Assembly: GCA_023428905.1 (NCBI GenBank)
Contig: JAEYWP010000021.1
Span: forward strand, 1-64,000
DNA: 64,000 nt
Source: Verrucomicrobiota bacterium
GTDB lineage: Bacteria > Verrucomicrobiota > Verrucomicrobiia > Opitutales > Opitutaceae
Direction: 5' to 3'
Shown: positions 26,000 through 33,804 of the stretch, piece after piece
How positions within the stretch are numbered: position 1 is the stretch's first letter
How the letters are laid out: each line of letters begins with the position of its first letter
Position numbers and translations under genes: made by a program
The notes under the pieces: generated by a model
Seen by the model: only the letters and a program-made list of their open reading frames with translations
Database searches by the model: none
What the model was told of the DNA's origin: nothing

Positions 26000-27124
26000 T
26001 CACTTTCCCGTGCGCGTGGCCCACGCGAGGAAGCGCTCAACTGCATACGTTGTCAACTGGCCGCCCGGCCCATTGAGGTTGACCTCAACGGCATGCGTCG
26101 CCCACGGAAGGGGCACGACGACGTGGGGAACGGCGGCGGCGGCCAGCCGCCCGGCCAGCCGCTCCGTGTGTCGATTCCAGACCAGGGTATCCAGCCCGCC
26201 ATGCACGAGCAGCGTGGGCGGTACGCCGGGCGCGACGTGTGTCGTGGCGCTGGCGTCATCGTACTGCACTGGTTGCTCAGCCGGGGTGCCACCGAGGTAC
26301 TGGCGGAGCAGCTGTCGTGAGCTGAGCTGGTCGTCTTCCCGCCCGGAGGCGTACCCGAGGTGGAGGTCCGCCGGCGCGTAGAGTCCAATCACACCACGGA
26401 TCGAAGGATCCTTGAGGGTGTAGGCGGCGTTCAGCGCAATCTGTCCGCCGGCGGAACGACCGAGCAATACCACCCGGTTTGCGTCCACGCCGAGCGACGC
26501 GCCCTGCGACGTCAGGAAGGCCAGGGCCGCCCGGACATCCTCACGTTGGGCGGGCCACCGGTGCGCGGGCGCAAGCCGGTAGGAGATTGCCGCCACGGCG
26601 TAACCGCGGCCAGCCATCCAGGCGTTAAACCCTCTCAATTGATCTCGGGCGCCGCTGTCCCAACCGCCACCATGGACAATCACCACGCATGGCGCCGGCA
26701 CCTCCCGCGTTGGCGGGAGGTAGAGATCCATCTCCAGTCGATCGGCGAACGTGAGGGTCTCGACACGCCCGGAGACCGCCCGCGGGCGGAGTGAGTGGAG
26801 CAGGGAAAATGAAGGGCGCTTGACCGGCGGTGCGCCCAACGCGTCCAACGCCCGCTTGGCGTCGCGACCCTGCTGATACGCCTGATAGCTCGGCTTCAGC
26901 AGGAGTACCGCGGCCAGCGATGCCACCGCGGCTGCGATTCCAGACGTCCGTCCGGAACCAGACCACGCCACCGCCGCGACCAACAGCGCACCCGCCGCGA
27001 GCAGGTGCCCCCATTCGCCCGCAAGAACGGCCAACCGCCACGGGCTCCAGTCCGGAGACGGTCGGCAAGTCAGCAAGCCGAGGGCAAGAAAGGTGAGTGC
27101 GACGATCAGGAGTGGCCAGGCCAT
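26000..27124 (-). CDS. Membrane-anchored alpha/beta hydrolase (BD-FAE/lipase-like)
   Basis: 374 aa. The ATG at 27124 gives MAWPLLIVALTFLALGLL, the first of three N-terminal hydrophobic segments within the first about 80 residues. The hydrolase domain from about 120 has LEMDLYLPPTREVPAPCVVIVHGGGWDSGAR (HGGGW oxyanion motif), the nucleophile elbow LLGRSAGGQIAL, a Asp in LLVHGGLDTLVW and a late His in PWATHAVEVN. This is the hormone-sensitive-lipase/BD-FAE kind of esterase; the membrane domain suggests action at the periplasmic face. Its substrate is unknown. Lies inside the R3-R4 unit. Confidence 0.87.
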   Translation of the reverse strand: MAWPLLIVALTFLALGLLTCRPSPDWSPWRLAVLAGEWGHLLAAGALLVAAVAWSGSGRTSGIAAAVASLAAVLLLKPSYQAYQQGRDAKRALDALGAPPVKRPSFSLLHSLRPRAVSGRVETLTFADRLEMDLYLPPTREVPAPCVVIVHGGGWDSGARDQLRGFNAWMAGRGYAVAAISYRLAPAHRWPAQREDVRAALAFLTSQGASLGVDANRVVLLGRSAGGQIALNAAYTLKDPSIRGVIGLYAPADLHLGYASGREDDQLSSRQLLRQYLGGTPAEQPVQYDDASATTHVAPGVPPTLLVHGGLDTLVWNRHTERLAGRLAAAAVPHVVVPLPWATHAVEVNLNGPGGQLTTYAVERFLAWATRTGK

Positions 27125-27291
27125 GGCGTCAGGGAAGACCGGCTGCGGTTGCGACGCGACCCCGCCGGAGCTGACCCAGGTTATGGGTCCAGCCTGACTG
27201 AATGTCCACGTTTCAGGGAGCCTGGTCGGCCGGCAGGACCCTGAGCTTTCGCCGCGTAACCGCCGAACGGGTGAGCGGCTTGCCGACTCCT

Positions 27292-27921
27292 CTAGGCAAG
27301 GTGGGACGGCTGTTGGTATTCGCGAAGTAATGACTCGAGCTGATGTTGCCGGGGGCGTCCTTTGCGGGCGTCCTCCCACCGAAGCCAGCAGATCATGCCC
27401 AACGCATAAAGGGGGTAGAGGACCAGCGCGGGAATCAGGATCTCGTCGCCAGCCTTGCCGACGTTGCGAAGCTGATACACAATCAGGAGCAGGATCGGGA
27501 CACTGACGGCCAGCAGCACGGTGACCACCCGGTGGCGAAACCGGTTCGCCCGGTGCTGGTCCAGCAAAGCGGTCACGCTCGACACCATGGAGTTTTCATA
27601 CGAGGGATGCCGGGCGGCATGCCGCCGCTGCCGCCAAGCCAGAAGGCCCCAGCCTACCCAGGGCAGGATGAAGAACGGAAGGATGCCCCACTCCCGGCTC
27701 AGATTCACCGGTGTCGTGTGGGGCTGCGGCTCCTGCAGGTGAAGCACCACTTTGACGGTAAAAAACAGCAAGGGACAAAGGGTCAGTACCAGCAGCCCAA
27801 GGCTCTGGCGCCGCTGCCGTCGAAGTTCGTTCACAAGGTTGGTTTTCATTTGGTTGAGTTCGAGCCCTGAGGGGCGGTTGTGTGGCGACTGCCACGTTTG
27901 CTGAATATCATCGAAGTTCAC
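27292..27921 (-). CDS. Membrane protein, putative anti-sigma partner
   Basis: 209 aa. The N-terminus (MNFDDIQQTWQSPHNRPSG) is soluble, followed by four hydrophobic segments (about 41-60, 80-95, 132-150, 160-180). Its start overlaps the sigma-factor stop by 14 bp on the same strand, an arrangement typical of ECF sigma/anti-sigma pairs. It has no recognisable ZAS zinc motif, so the regulatory role rests on context only. Confidence 0.75.
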   Translation of the reverse strand: MNFDDIQQTWQSPHNRPSGLELNQMKTNLVNELRRQRRQSLGLLVLTLCPLLFFTVKVVLHLQEPQPHTTPVNLSREWGILPFFILPWVGWGLLAWRQRRHAARHPSYENSMVSSVTALLDQHRANRFRHRVVTVLLAVSVPILLLIVYQLRNVGKAGDEILIPALVLYPLYALGMICWLRWEDARKGRPRQHQLESLLREYQQPSHLA

Positions 27922-28423
27922 GGGATACCTCCTTCATCGCATCACACAGTTTTTGTTTTAGACGCGTGAGCCGCGTCCCGACATTGGCCTCAGATAACCC
28001 ATGCACCTCCGAGATTTCGGCGTAACTTGCCCGGTCCAGGTAGAGCAGGACCAGTGAGCGGTCCACCGGGGGGAGCTTTCTGATTTCTGAATACAGAAGG
28101 TGCAGGGCTTCACTCTCCCGGGACGTCGCGGGGTCGGCTGCGCCCGCGGTTAGCTCGGCGGAAAACGCATCCACGTTTTTCTGGTAGTTTTTTTGCCCGC
28201 GCTTCCAGGTCAGGGCCACGTTGTGCGCCACGCGGAAGATAAAGGTGGAGGGACGTGACGCCTCGCGAAACGCCGGAAGCGCTTTCCAGACCGCGAGTAG
28301 CAGTTCCTGCATCAGGTCGTGGCGATCGCTCGGTTCCGCGAAGCCGTTTGCGACGTGGTGCAAAATCGCGCCATGGGCGGCGATCCATTCATCGAAGCGG
28401 GCATTCTGTTCTTTCGGCGTCAC
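27908..28423 (-). CDS. ECF-family RNA polymerase sigma factor
   Basis: 171 aa. A GTG at 28423 gives VTPKEQNARFDEWIAAHGAILHHVANGF; the ATG at 28501 adds 26 unrelated residues and is an alternative. Region 2 at about 10-75 (RHDLMQELLLAVWKALPAFREASRPSTFIFRVAHNVALTWKR), region 4 at about 110-165 (LPPVDRSLVLLYLDRASYAEISEVHGLSEANVGTRLTRLKQKL). Overlaps the membrane-protein gene downstream by 14 bp, implying coupled translation. The target genes are unknown. Confidence 0.9.
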   Translation of the reverse strand: MTPKEQNARFDEWIAAHGAILHHVANGFAEPSDRHDLMQELLLAVWKALPAFREASRPSTFIFRVAHNVALTWKRGQKNYQKNVDAFSAELTAGAADPATSRESEALHLLYSEIRKLPPVDRSLVLLYLDRASYAEISEVHGLSEANVGTRLTRLKQKLCDAMKEVSRELR

Positions 28424-28601
28424 GGTGTTCGCAGCATTAGATGCAGGCCGACGAAATTCCTGACACGCAAATCGCAGGGCACACCACGGCGCCGGGGACA
28501 CATCACGCTCGTGAGCGAAGAGACGATGTCGCCATCAGCGCGGCCACGCCCCGGGCGTAGCGGGTAACTTTTCCGCTCCCGCGCCGCGGTCGCGCTCCGT
28601 T

Positions 28602-28630
28602 TTGTCAAGAGTCAAGACATGACCCCTTAA
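28602..28630 (-). repeat. Dispersed repeat, copy R4
   Basis: Minus-strand copy: TTGTCAAGAGTCAA then GACATGACCCCTTAA on the plus strand. Its outer TTAA supplies the TAA stop codon of the glucuronoyl esterase gene. Pairs with R3. Confidence 0.9.
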
Positions 28631-30498
28631 GGCTCGGGATCGTCTGTCGTGGTGACGGTCGGGCTCCAGCTTCCGCCTGCTCCCTTTTGGCCGCCGTCGA
28701 CGTGGAATCGCACGTTTACGAGATCTCCGGTATCGGTGACAAGGCCCGGCCCCGCCGGGGAGCCGGCGCCGGAGCCGTCGGGGGGCTGGCCTTTCCCGAT
28801 GGCGCGGAAGACGTGATGGGTCGCGCGGCCGCTGAAAGGAGGCAGGGCGGCACCTTGCCAGACGAGTGGACTCTTCTGATTCGGCGAGGGGTACCAGGAA
28901 CCATCGTTCGCCGGGATCACGTGGTCCTGGTCGTTGAACGGAATGGTGAGGGTGCGCGAGCGGCCATCCGCTGCCACGATATCGACCTGCACGCCGCCGC
29001 CGACCAGCAAGGCGGTGGCTTGCGCATGACGCCTGGGCAGAGAGAGCGCGTAGCCCGCTTTCACCTCCGTGCCTTCGCGCACGTCGACCGGACGATGCAT
29101 CGACATCACGATCTTGCCCTCGCCCCAGGTGTAGTCGTTGGGAAACTTCGGCTGCGGTTTGCCCCACCACCAGGTCCAGCGCGCGTAGTCGAAGCCGTCG
29201 TACAGGTGCTGCTTCACGTCGGTGTTCGCCGCCGCGTTGTTGAGAAGAAACCGGTCAATGAAAGCGGCGATCGGTTCGTATTGGCTTTCTGGAATCGCGC
29301 AGTGGCCGTGGCCCGTATCGATGATGAAGCCAAACCGATCGCCGATCCCGAATTGTTCATAGACGCGCTGCGTCGCCCGTGCGGCCACGTAGCCGGCCTT
29401 GCTGGAGAGCCAGCGTTGGCTGGCATTGGACGTCGTGAGCAGCGCGCGGGGCGCCACCATCGCCATGATTTCGTGGTGATCGATGGGGAGCTTGTAGATG
29501 TCGTTTCGGCTAAACTGCCGGAGGGACGCTGCGAACCAGGAGTAATCCGTCCGCGTGGCGGTCTCCACCTCGGTGTCGCCCTGGATCTCCTGCGAAACGC
29601 GCCAGGCGGTGGCGCCACCGCCGCCACTTTCGATGGGAAGCGTGAGGGCGATGCGTTCGTCCAGCGCCCCGGCAAAAAGAGCCATTTTGCCTGCATAGGA
29701 GCAGCCGGTCACGGCGAGGCGGCTCACATCGATCGGTAATGGGTTAACCGGATCCTTTGCGGCAAGGATGATTCCGTCGATCAGACGGCTGATACCCCAG
29801 GTCCAGGCCGCGTATTTGCCGAGGTTGCCCGGGACGGAGGCGTCGTATTGCGCGCCGAAGTTAAATTCCGGGTACAGGCGGAGGAAGGGGTGGTTTGGCG
29901 TCCCAAACGAGAAATATTGCGCCACCTCGTCGTGTTTGAAATCGATCGTTGCAACCGGCCGGCTAGAGAGGACGGCCGCGGGCAGGCTCCCGTAGTTGGG
30001 ACCGGTGCCAGAGGCGAACCAGGTCATCGGGATGAAGGCTGGGTAGGGACCGTGCCCCCAGATATCCGCGTTCGGCAGCCAGACGCGTTCGGTGAGTGTC
30101 AGCGACTCGCCGTTGGAGTTGCGGGTTACTGTAACCTGGAGCGTCCCACTCTGGGAGCCGGGCGCGGGCGGCGTATACGTCGCCGTGACGGTGCAGTCGG
30201 AGCCGTCGGGGCGCGGGCCAATCTCGTAGCCGAGGAAAGCGGCCTTGATCTCAGCGCGCCGGCGGTTCCAGTCCGCAAAAGAGGTGCTTCGGGTCCCGTC
30301 GAAAAAGCGGAAGGGGTCGGGCAGAGGCCGTACGATCGGAAGGAAGTCGAAGGCGGGAAAGGTGGGCGCCGGGTAACGGCTCGCGGTGCTTTCCACGGAA
30401 TAAACCAAGGGAGGCGGGGTGCACACGGTGTGCGCGATTGCCGGAACGGCAACGGCTGATGCCAGCAGGAGCCACAGCGCGGAACGGTGACGTTTCAT
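28627..30498 (-). CDS. CE15-type glucuronoyl esterase
   Basis: 623 aa secreted esterase expected to cut ester links between lignin and 4-O-methylglucuronic acid of xylan. The ATG at 30498 gives MKRHRSALWLLLASAVAVPAIAHT, a signal peptide. CE15 marks: RRAEIKAAFLGYEIGP near the front, nucleophile motif GCSYAGK at Ser267, the LPIESGGGGATAWR segment, DHHEIMAMVAPRALL and the catalytic His in GHGHCAIP. The family usually reads GCSRxGK; the Arg, part of the oxyanion hole, is Tyr here. An extra C-terminal domain of about 150 aa follows residue 460. The TAA stop lies inside repeat R4, so the tail may have been changed by that insertion. Confidence 0.88.
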   Translation of the reverse strand: MKRHRSALWLLLASAVAVPAIAHTVCTPPPLVYSVESTASRYPAPTFPAFDFLPIVRPLPDPFRFFDGTRSTSFADWNRRRAEIKAAFLGYEIGPRPDGSDCTVTATYTPPAPGSQSGTLQVTVTRNSNGESLTLTERVWLPNADIWGHGPYPAFIPMTWFASGTGPNYGSLPAAVLSSRPVATIDFKHDEVAQYFSFGTPNHPFLRLYPEFNFGAQYDASVPGNLGKYAAWTWGISRLIDGIILAAKDPVNPLPIDVSRLAVTGCSYAGKMALFAGALDERIALTLPIESGGGGATAWRVSQEIQGDTEVETATRTDYSWFAASLRQFSRNDIYKLPIDHHEIMAMVAPRALLTTSNASQRWLSSKAGYVAARATQRVYEQFGIGDRFGFIIDTGHGHCAIPESQYEPIAAFIDRFLLNNAAANTDVKQHLYDGFDYARWTWWWGKPQPKFPNDYTWGEGKIVMSMHRPVDVREGTEVKAGYALSLPRRHAQATALLVGGGVQVDIVAADGRSRTLTIPFNDQDHVIPANDGSWYPSPNQKSPLVWQGAALPPFSGRATHHVFRAIGKGQPPDGSGAGSPAGPGLVTDTGDLVNVRFHVDGGQKGAGGSWSPTVTTTDDPEP

Positions 30499-30892
30499 GG
30501 ATCGGACTTTCGGGGTTCTTGTTGAAAGGCCTCGGGGCACGATGGGCCTAAAAGGGCAGGGGGAGGGGCAGTTGGGCGCTCTGCTCGCGGGGAAGGTCGA
30601 GTGGCAGGCGACCGCCGGGGGCGGGTAGACGGGGGCGGGGAGACGGCGGTGGGGTGCGGATGAGGTGTTAATACCTGCGAGGCTCAGGGGACAGGGACAC
30701 CGCAGGGAACGGATGCACAGAGGCGGCGGTTTCAAGTCGCGAGGTTTCTCACATTGAAGAGCTGAACGGGGTCACGTCTTGACGTTTGACAAACTCTGCC
30801 CTGCTCCACGCTCGCGGCCAAATGAGCCGCCCGTTCTCCACCCCGGGCCGATCCGGCGTTGTGTGGCGCGAACGGCGCGTTTCATATGCGCC
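30499..30892. other. Intergenic stretch with repeat copy R5
   Basis: About 395 bp between divergent genes. Contains R5 and, at about 30687-30702, an AGGGGACAGGGACACC string resembling another REP-like motif. No promoter is assigned. Confidence 0.5.
30768..30792 (+). repeat. Dispersed repeat, copy R5 (left end of pair with R6)
   Basis: GGGGTCACGTC then TTGACGTTTGACAA; the outer TTAA is replaced by GAAC. Faces R6; the pair spans 1007 bp and encloses one gene. Confidence 0.85.
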
Positions 30893-31744
30893 ATGGCTTC
30901 GACTGCGTATGGCAAGGCGTCACGTCACTCGACGCTGTGGGTTTTGATCCTCCTCGGAGGTGTGCTCGGCATGATTGTGCTTTATGCCACCCTGGATCGG
31001 AACGGCTGGGCGGATCGGCTGGGGGGATGGATGCTGCTGGTGGGCATTGGCCCGATCGCCGGGGCGGTCCTGGCCGCGCTGTTCGTGACGACGCGGCTGA
31101 ATCGCGCGCGCGTGGGCGGATTGGCGAGACCGCTTGAGTTGGCGGGTTTTTCGATGACGCCGCAGCCGACCACCGAGGAGAAAGCCGCGTTCGGCGCGCC
31201 ACTGGAGGCAGTGATGGTCGCGCTGGCCTTTCGCTACGGAAGCGCGGGGATCCAGTGGTTTGCCGTGGAAACAAGAGGAAGTCCGCCGGCGTGTCTGTTT
31301 GAACACGAATTCGTCACGGGGTCTGGCAAAAGCACGCAGGTGCACACGCACACCGTGCTGGTGTGGCCTGCTCAGCATCCACACCTGCGCATGCGAGATC
31401 TCGCAACGCGGCGTGCGTTTGGGCTCGGCCGGTTTTCCTGGCTGGTGCGTCGGACATACCAGGACCGCGAGCTGAAGGACCAGGCGTTCGCCGCACTCCG
31501 GGCACGCTGGGTGGCCTTTGGCAGCGCGGACACCGGGAAGGCGTTCCTCCTGCCGCCGGTGCCGGAACACTTAAAACGCGCCCCCGCGGGGGAGCAGTGG
31601 TACGTGGGGGAAGGGGTGATCGCATGCTGCTTCCGCGGCGTCCTGGACGGGGAGAATATCAGCCGGTTTGTTCAGCACGCGCGAGCCGTGGCGCTGATCG
31701 ACATGGCCGATACCGCTGCGGGCGCCACGACGGCGGGCGCATAG
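30893..31744 (+). CDS. Unknown membrane protein inside a repeat-bounded unit
   Basis: 283 aa; family not recognised. The ATG at 30893 (MASTAYGKASRHSTLWVLILLGGVLGMIVLY) is chosen; the frame stays open upstream into R5 but has no good start. Two helices (about 13-32 and 43-66) are followed by a cytosolic domain of about 210 residues with no known motif (FRYGSAGIQWFAVETRGSPPACLFEHEFVTGSGKSTQVHTHTVLVW, then YQDRELKDQAF and GEGVIACCFRGVLDGENI). The TAG stop is 1 bp from repeat R6, and R5 is 100 bp upstream, so the gene is the sole content of an inverted-repeat unit. Confidence 0.7.
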   Translation: MASTAYGKASRHSTLWVLILLGGVLGMIVLYATLDRNGWADRLGGWMLLVGIGPIAGAVLAALFVTTRLNRARVGGLARPLELAGFSMTPQPTTEEKAAFGAPLEAVMVALAFRYGSAGIQWFAVETRGSPPACLFEHEFVTGSGKSTQVHTHTVLVWPAQHPHLRMRDLATRRAFGLGRFSWLVRRTYQDRELKDQAFAALRARWVAFGSADTGKAFLLPPVPEHLKRAPAGEQWYVGEGVIACCFRGVLDGENISRFVQHARAVALIDMADTAAGATTAGA

Positions 31745-31745
31745 T

Positions 31746-31774
31746 TTGTCAAGAGTCAAGACATGACCCCTTAA
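31746..31774 (-). repeat. Dispersed repeat, copy R6
   Basis: Perfect match to consensus on the minus strand (TTGTCAAGAGTCAA then GACATGACCCCTTAA). Begins 1 bp after the TAG stop of the enclosed gene. Confidence 0.92.
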
Positions 31775-31833
31775 GCTTGTACGCGGTGGTGACGGGCACC
31801 CGCAAGACAACGGTGTGACCGCGGTTCTGTGAA

Positions 31834-32286
31834 TCACGAGTCGACGGCTCCCGAGCCGCCCTCGCCTGCGGCGTGCGCCTGCCCGTCGCGTAGACGTTGG
31901 ACAAAACGCTCCGGTCGGTCCGGGCGGAGGCGGAGATTCGTTTGCCCAGCGCGCAGGCGCAGGGTGCCGTCAGCGCCAGGCGGGGAGGTCAGTTTGACCT
32001 CACTCAAAGGCCAGGTGCGGTCAAAGGCCACGCGATGGACGACCAGCCGGCCCCGTTCGATGGACGTGGCGCAGATGCTCAGGCAGGTCCATGCCAGCGC
32101 CGTAAGCGGCAGCGTGACAGCCAGGCCAACCAGCAGGAGGAACTGCGCAAGTGAAACGGCCCCGTCCAGCCCAGGGCCAGCGACACTCGCGACCGTCCCC
32201 CAATAGAACACGGGCGGCAGGATCACCGCCGCGGCAAAACCGCCGGAGGTCGGCTGGATCTCAAAGGTGACGTTGTCGGCGCGCAT
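31834..32286 (-). CDS. Small membrane protein, PH-like tail
   Basis: 150 aa. Two hydrophobic segments at about 17-35 and 42-70, then a soluble part, TSIERGRLVVHRVAFDRTWPLSEVKLTSP...LRLRAG, resembling bacterial PH-like domains that follow two helices (bPH2 style). Function unknown. It follows the DUF2892 gene on the same strand with a 9-bp gap, so it is likely the last gene of the 33656-to-31834 group. Confidence 0.7.
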   Translation of the reverse strand: MRADNVTFEIQPTSGGFAAAVILPPVFYWGTVASVAGPGLDGAVSLAQFLLLVGLAVTLPLTALAWTCLSICATSIERGRLVVHRVAFDRTWPLSEVKLTSPPGADGTLRLRAGQTNLRLRPDRPERFVQRLRDGQAHAAGEGGSGAVDS

Positions 32287-32295
32287 CGGCCCATT

Positions 32296-32670
32296 CTACC
32301 GCCTGTCCGTGCGGCAGGTGTTGATTCCGAGGGCATGCGAAACGGGGCAATACCGCAGGGCGCCGGTGATAACCTCCATCGCTCCCAGCGCCATCAGCCC
32401 GAGGCGCCAACTCCGACCCACGGGTGCAAAGGCGGCCGCCGCGAGCATCGCGCCGCCGGCCACAAAACGGACGGTGCGTTCGCCGGAACCGACGTTGCAG
32501 GGCAGCTCAAATGCAGACGGCTCCGCCCGCCGCCGTCGAGTACGACTTCCTCGATCATGCGTCAGCTCCATCCGCGCGGCGATCTGTTCGCCGACGTTGG
32601 TGCCAAAGGTTTCAGTGGGAGTGTCAGCGGCCAGGGATTCCAGAACCGCGCCAGGCTGGGGTGTATTCAT
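32296..32670 (-). CDS. DUF2892 (YgaP-like) membrane protein
   Basis: 124 aa. The ATG at 32670 gives MNTPQPGAVLESLAADTPTETFG; the frame is open further upstream without support. From about residue 70 the DUF2892 signature is clear: NVGSGERTVRFVAGGAMLAAAAFAPVG, then GLMALGAMEVITGALRYCPVSHALGINT, two helices with a conserved CP and a short Cys-containing end (NTC). The usual rhodanese domain of YgaP is absent. It lies 120 bp after the MerR gene on the same strand, so it may be that regulator's target. Confidence 0.82.
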   Translation of the reverse strand: MNTPQPGAVLESLAADTPTETFGTNVGEQIAARMELTHDRGSRTRRRRAEPSAFELPCNVGSGERTVRFVAGGAMLAAAAFAPVGRSWRLGLMALGAMEVITGALRYCPVSHALGINTCRTDRR

Positions 32671-32790
32671 CCAGCAACAGATCGCGCGAAGGCGCGCCTG
32701 TGCCGCGTCGCTGACCCGACGGGACCCAGGGGAATGGTGCCAGTGTCGGTGCCCTCCCGCCCCCCGCAGGTGCACAGGGGCGGCAACCCC

Positions 32791-33393
32791 TTATTCAGCC
32801 GGTTTTCTCCGGGCAGCACGTGGTTTGCGACGCTGGGCGCCAGATGTTCTTCCCTGCTCCGCCGGCTTGTCGGACTGGGCCCGGATTTGCGCAATTTCCG
32901 TCTGCGGGATACCGAGGGATTCCAGGAAATCCTGGTGTGCCTCCGGCGAGGTTCGCTCGAATTCCTCGTGCCAACGGGCGCGGGCGGGCGCGTTCATCCC
33001 GGCCGCCTGCAGCAAGGCAACCCAGCGCTCTTTGGTCAGGATCCGGGTCCGCTGCGACGCGCCTTTCTGCCGCAGCAGGGTGACCACCACCTGCTGCTGC
33101 CGGCGCAGGGCCGAAATCTCTGTATTCAGTGCCTGGAGTCGCCGGTTGAGCGCGTCGGCCAGCGGGGTGCGGTAGGCCCCGTTGGGTTCGAGCACCGCGT
33201 CGATGTCCTTGAGTGGAAGTCCCGCCTCCCGCAATTCGCAAACGCGGGCCAGGCGTTCGGCATCCGCTTCTGAATACAAACGATGCCCGGCGGACGTCCG
33301 GTACTCCGGCTTCAACACACCGTAGCGATCGTAATACAGCAGTGTGCTGCGGCTGAGGCCAAAACGTGCCGCCAGTTGACGAATGGAAAGCAT
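32791..33393 (-). CDS. MerR-family regulator with C-terminal domain shared with its neighbour
   Basis: 200 aa. MerR winged helix at 1-70 (MLSIRQLAARFGLSRSTLLYYDRYGVLKPEYRTSAGHRLYSEADAERLARV), coiled coil at about 85-115 (LADALNRRLQALNTEISALRRQQQVVVTLLRQ), then a domain of about 55 aa (LTKERWVALLQAAGMNAPARARWHEEFERTSPEAHQDFLESLGIPQTEIAQIR). This last part is clearly related to the whole of the 60-aa protein encoded just upstream. A Lys/Arg-rich tail ends the protein. It is expected to bind a target on the promoter of this small gene group; the effector is unknown. Confidence 0.88.
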   Translation of the reverse strand: MLSIRQLAARFGLSRSTLLYYDRYGVLKPEYRTSAGHRLYSEADAERLARVCELREAGLPLKDIDAVLEPNGAYRTPLADALNRRLQALNTEISALRRQQQVVVTLLRQKGASQRTRILTKERWVALLQAAGMNAPARARWHEEFERTSPEAHQDFLESLGIPQTEIAQIRAQSDKPAEQGRTSGAQRRKPRAARRKPAE

Positions 33394-33436
33394 GCGGGAT
33401 CCAGGGAGGTTAGGGCAGGGTGGGTGAGGACGACAA

Positions 33437-33465
33437 GCGGAGCGCGCCACGCGGGCGCGCTCCGC
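33437..33465 (-). terminator. Perfect GC hairpin between small gene and merR
   Basis: 12-bp perfect stem GCGGAGCGCGCC / GGCGCGCTCCGC with loop ACGCG, 8 bp after the stop of the 60-aa gene and 43 bp before the merR start. There is no T tract, so it may attenuate rather than end transcription, or protect mRNA. Confidence 0.6.
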
Positions 33466-33473
33466 GGAGGCGA

Positions 33474-33656
33474 TCAGCGCGCCGCCGAGCGTATCCGTTT
33501 CACCTCGTCCGGGGCCGCCCCCAGCGACTCCAGGAATGCCTGGTGTTGCTCGGGGTGCTTTTGCTCGAACGCACGGTGAAGGCGTGAGCGCTGCTCAGCG
33601 GTGACGCCGGCGGAGTCCAGGAGGACGACGAACTGATCGATGGTGATGTTTTTCAT
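33474..33656 (-). CDS. 60-aa stand-alone homologue of the MerR C-terminal domain
   Basis: 60 aa, MKNITIDQFVVLLDSAGVT at the start. Align it with residues 125-180 of the next-door MerR: both run (Q/R)(F/W)V-x-LL-x-(S/A)AG, then (R/H)-x-x-FE-x-x-(H/S)PE-x-H-Q-x-FLESLG and end (E)-(I/V)-x-x-IR. Predicted all-alpha and cytosolic, with no TM or signal. Either it is a free partner that competes with or binds the regulator's sensor domain, or the two arose by duplication. Same strand and direction as merR, 80 bp upstream. Confidence 0.8.
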   Translation of the reverse strand: MKNITIDQFVVLLDSAGVTAEQRSRLHRAFEQKHPEQHQAFLESLGAAPDEVKRIRSAAR

Positions 33657-33804
33657 GGCGCCCGAAACGTCGCAGGTGAAGCCATGGTCACCTCCAGAGG
33701 AAACCGCCGCCGCCCCCCGCGGGAGTCCGCCTTTTTTCGTGATTTTTTCTAAACTGGCGGGCGGCCGAGCCGCTGTAGGAAGGGCGCTTTTAAGCACCTC
33801 TTCT

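Noticed and set aside
30687..30702. AGGGGACAGGGACACC as a second REP-like repeat
   Set aside because: Seen once only in the window; no pair or second copy to support a family.
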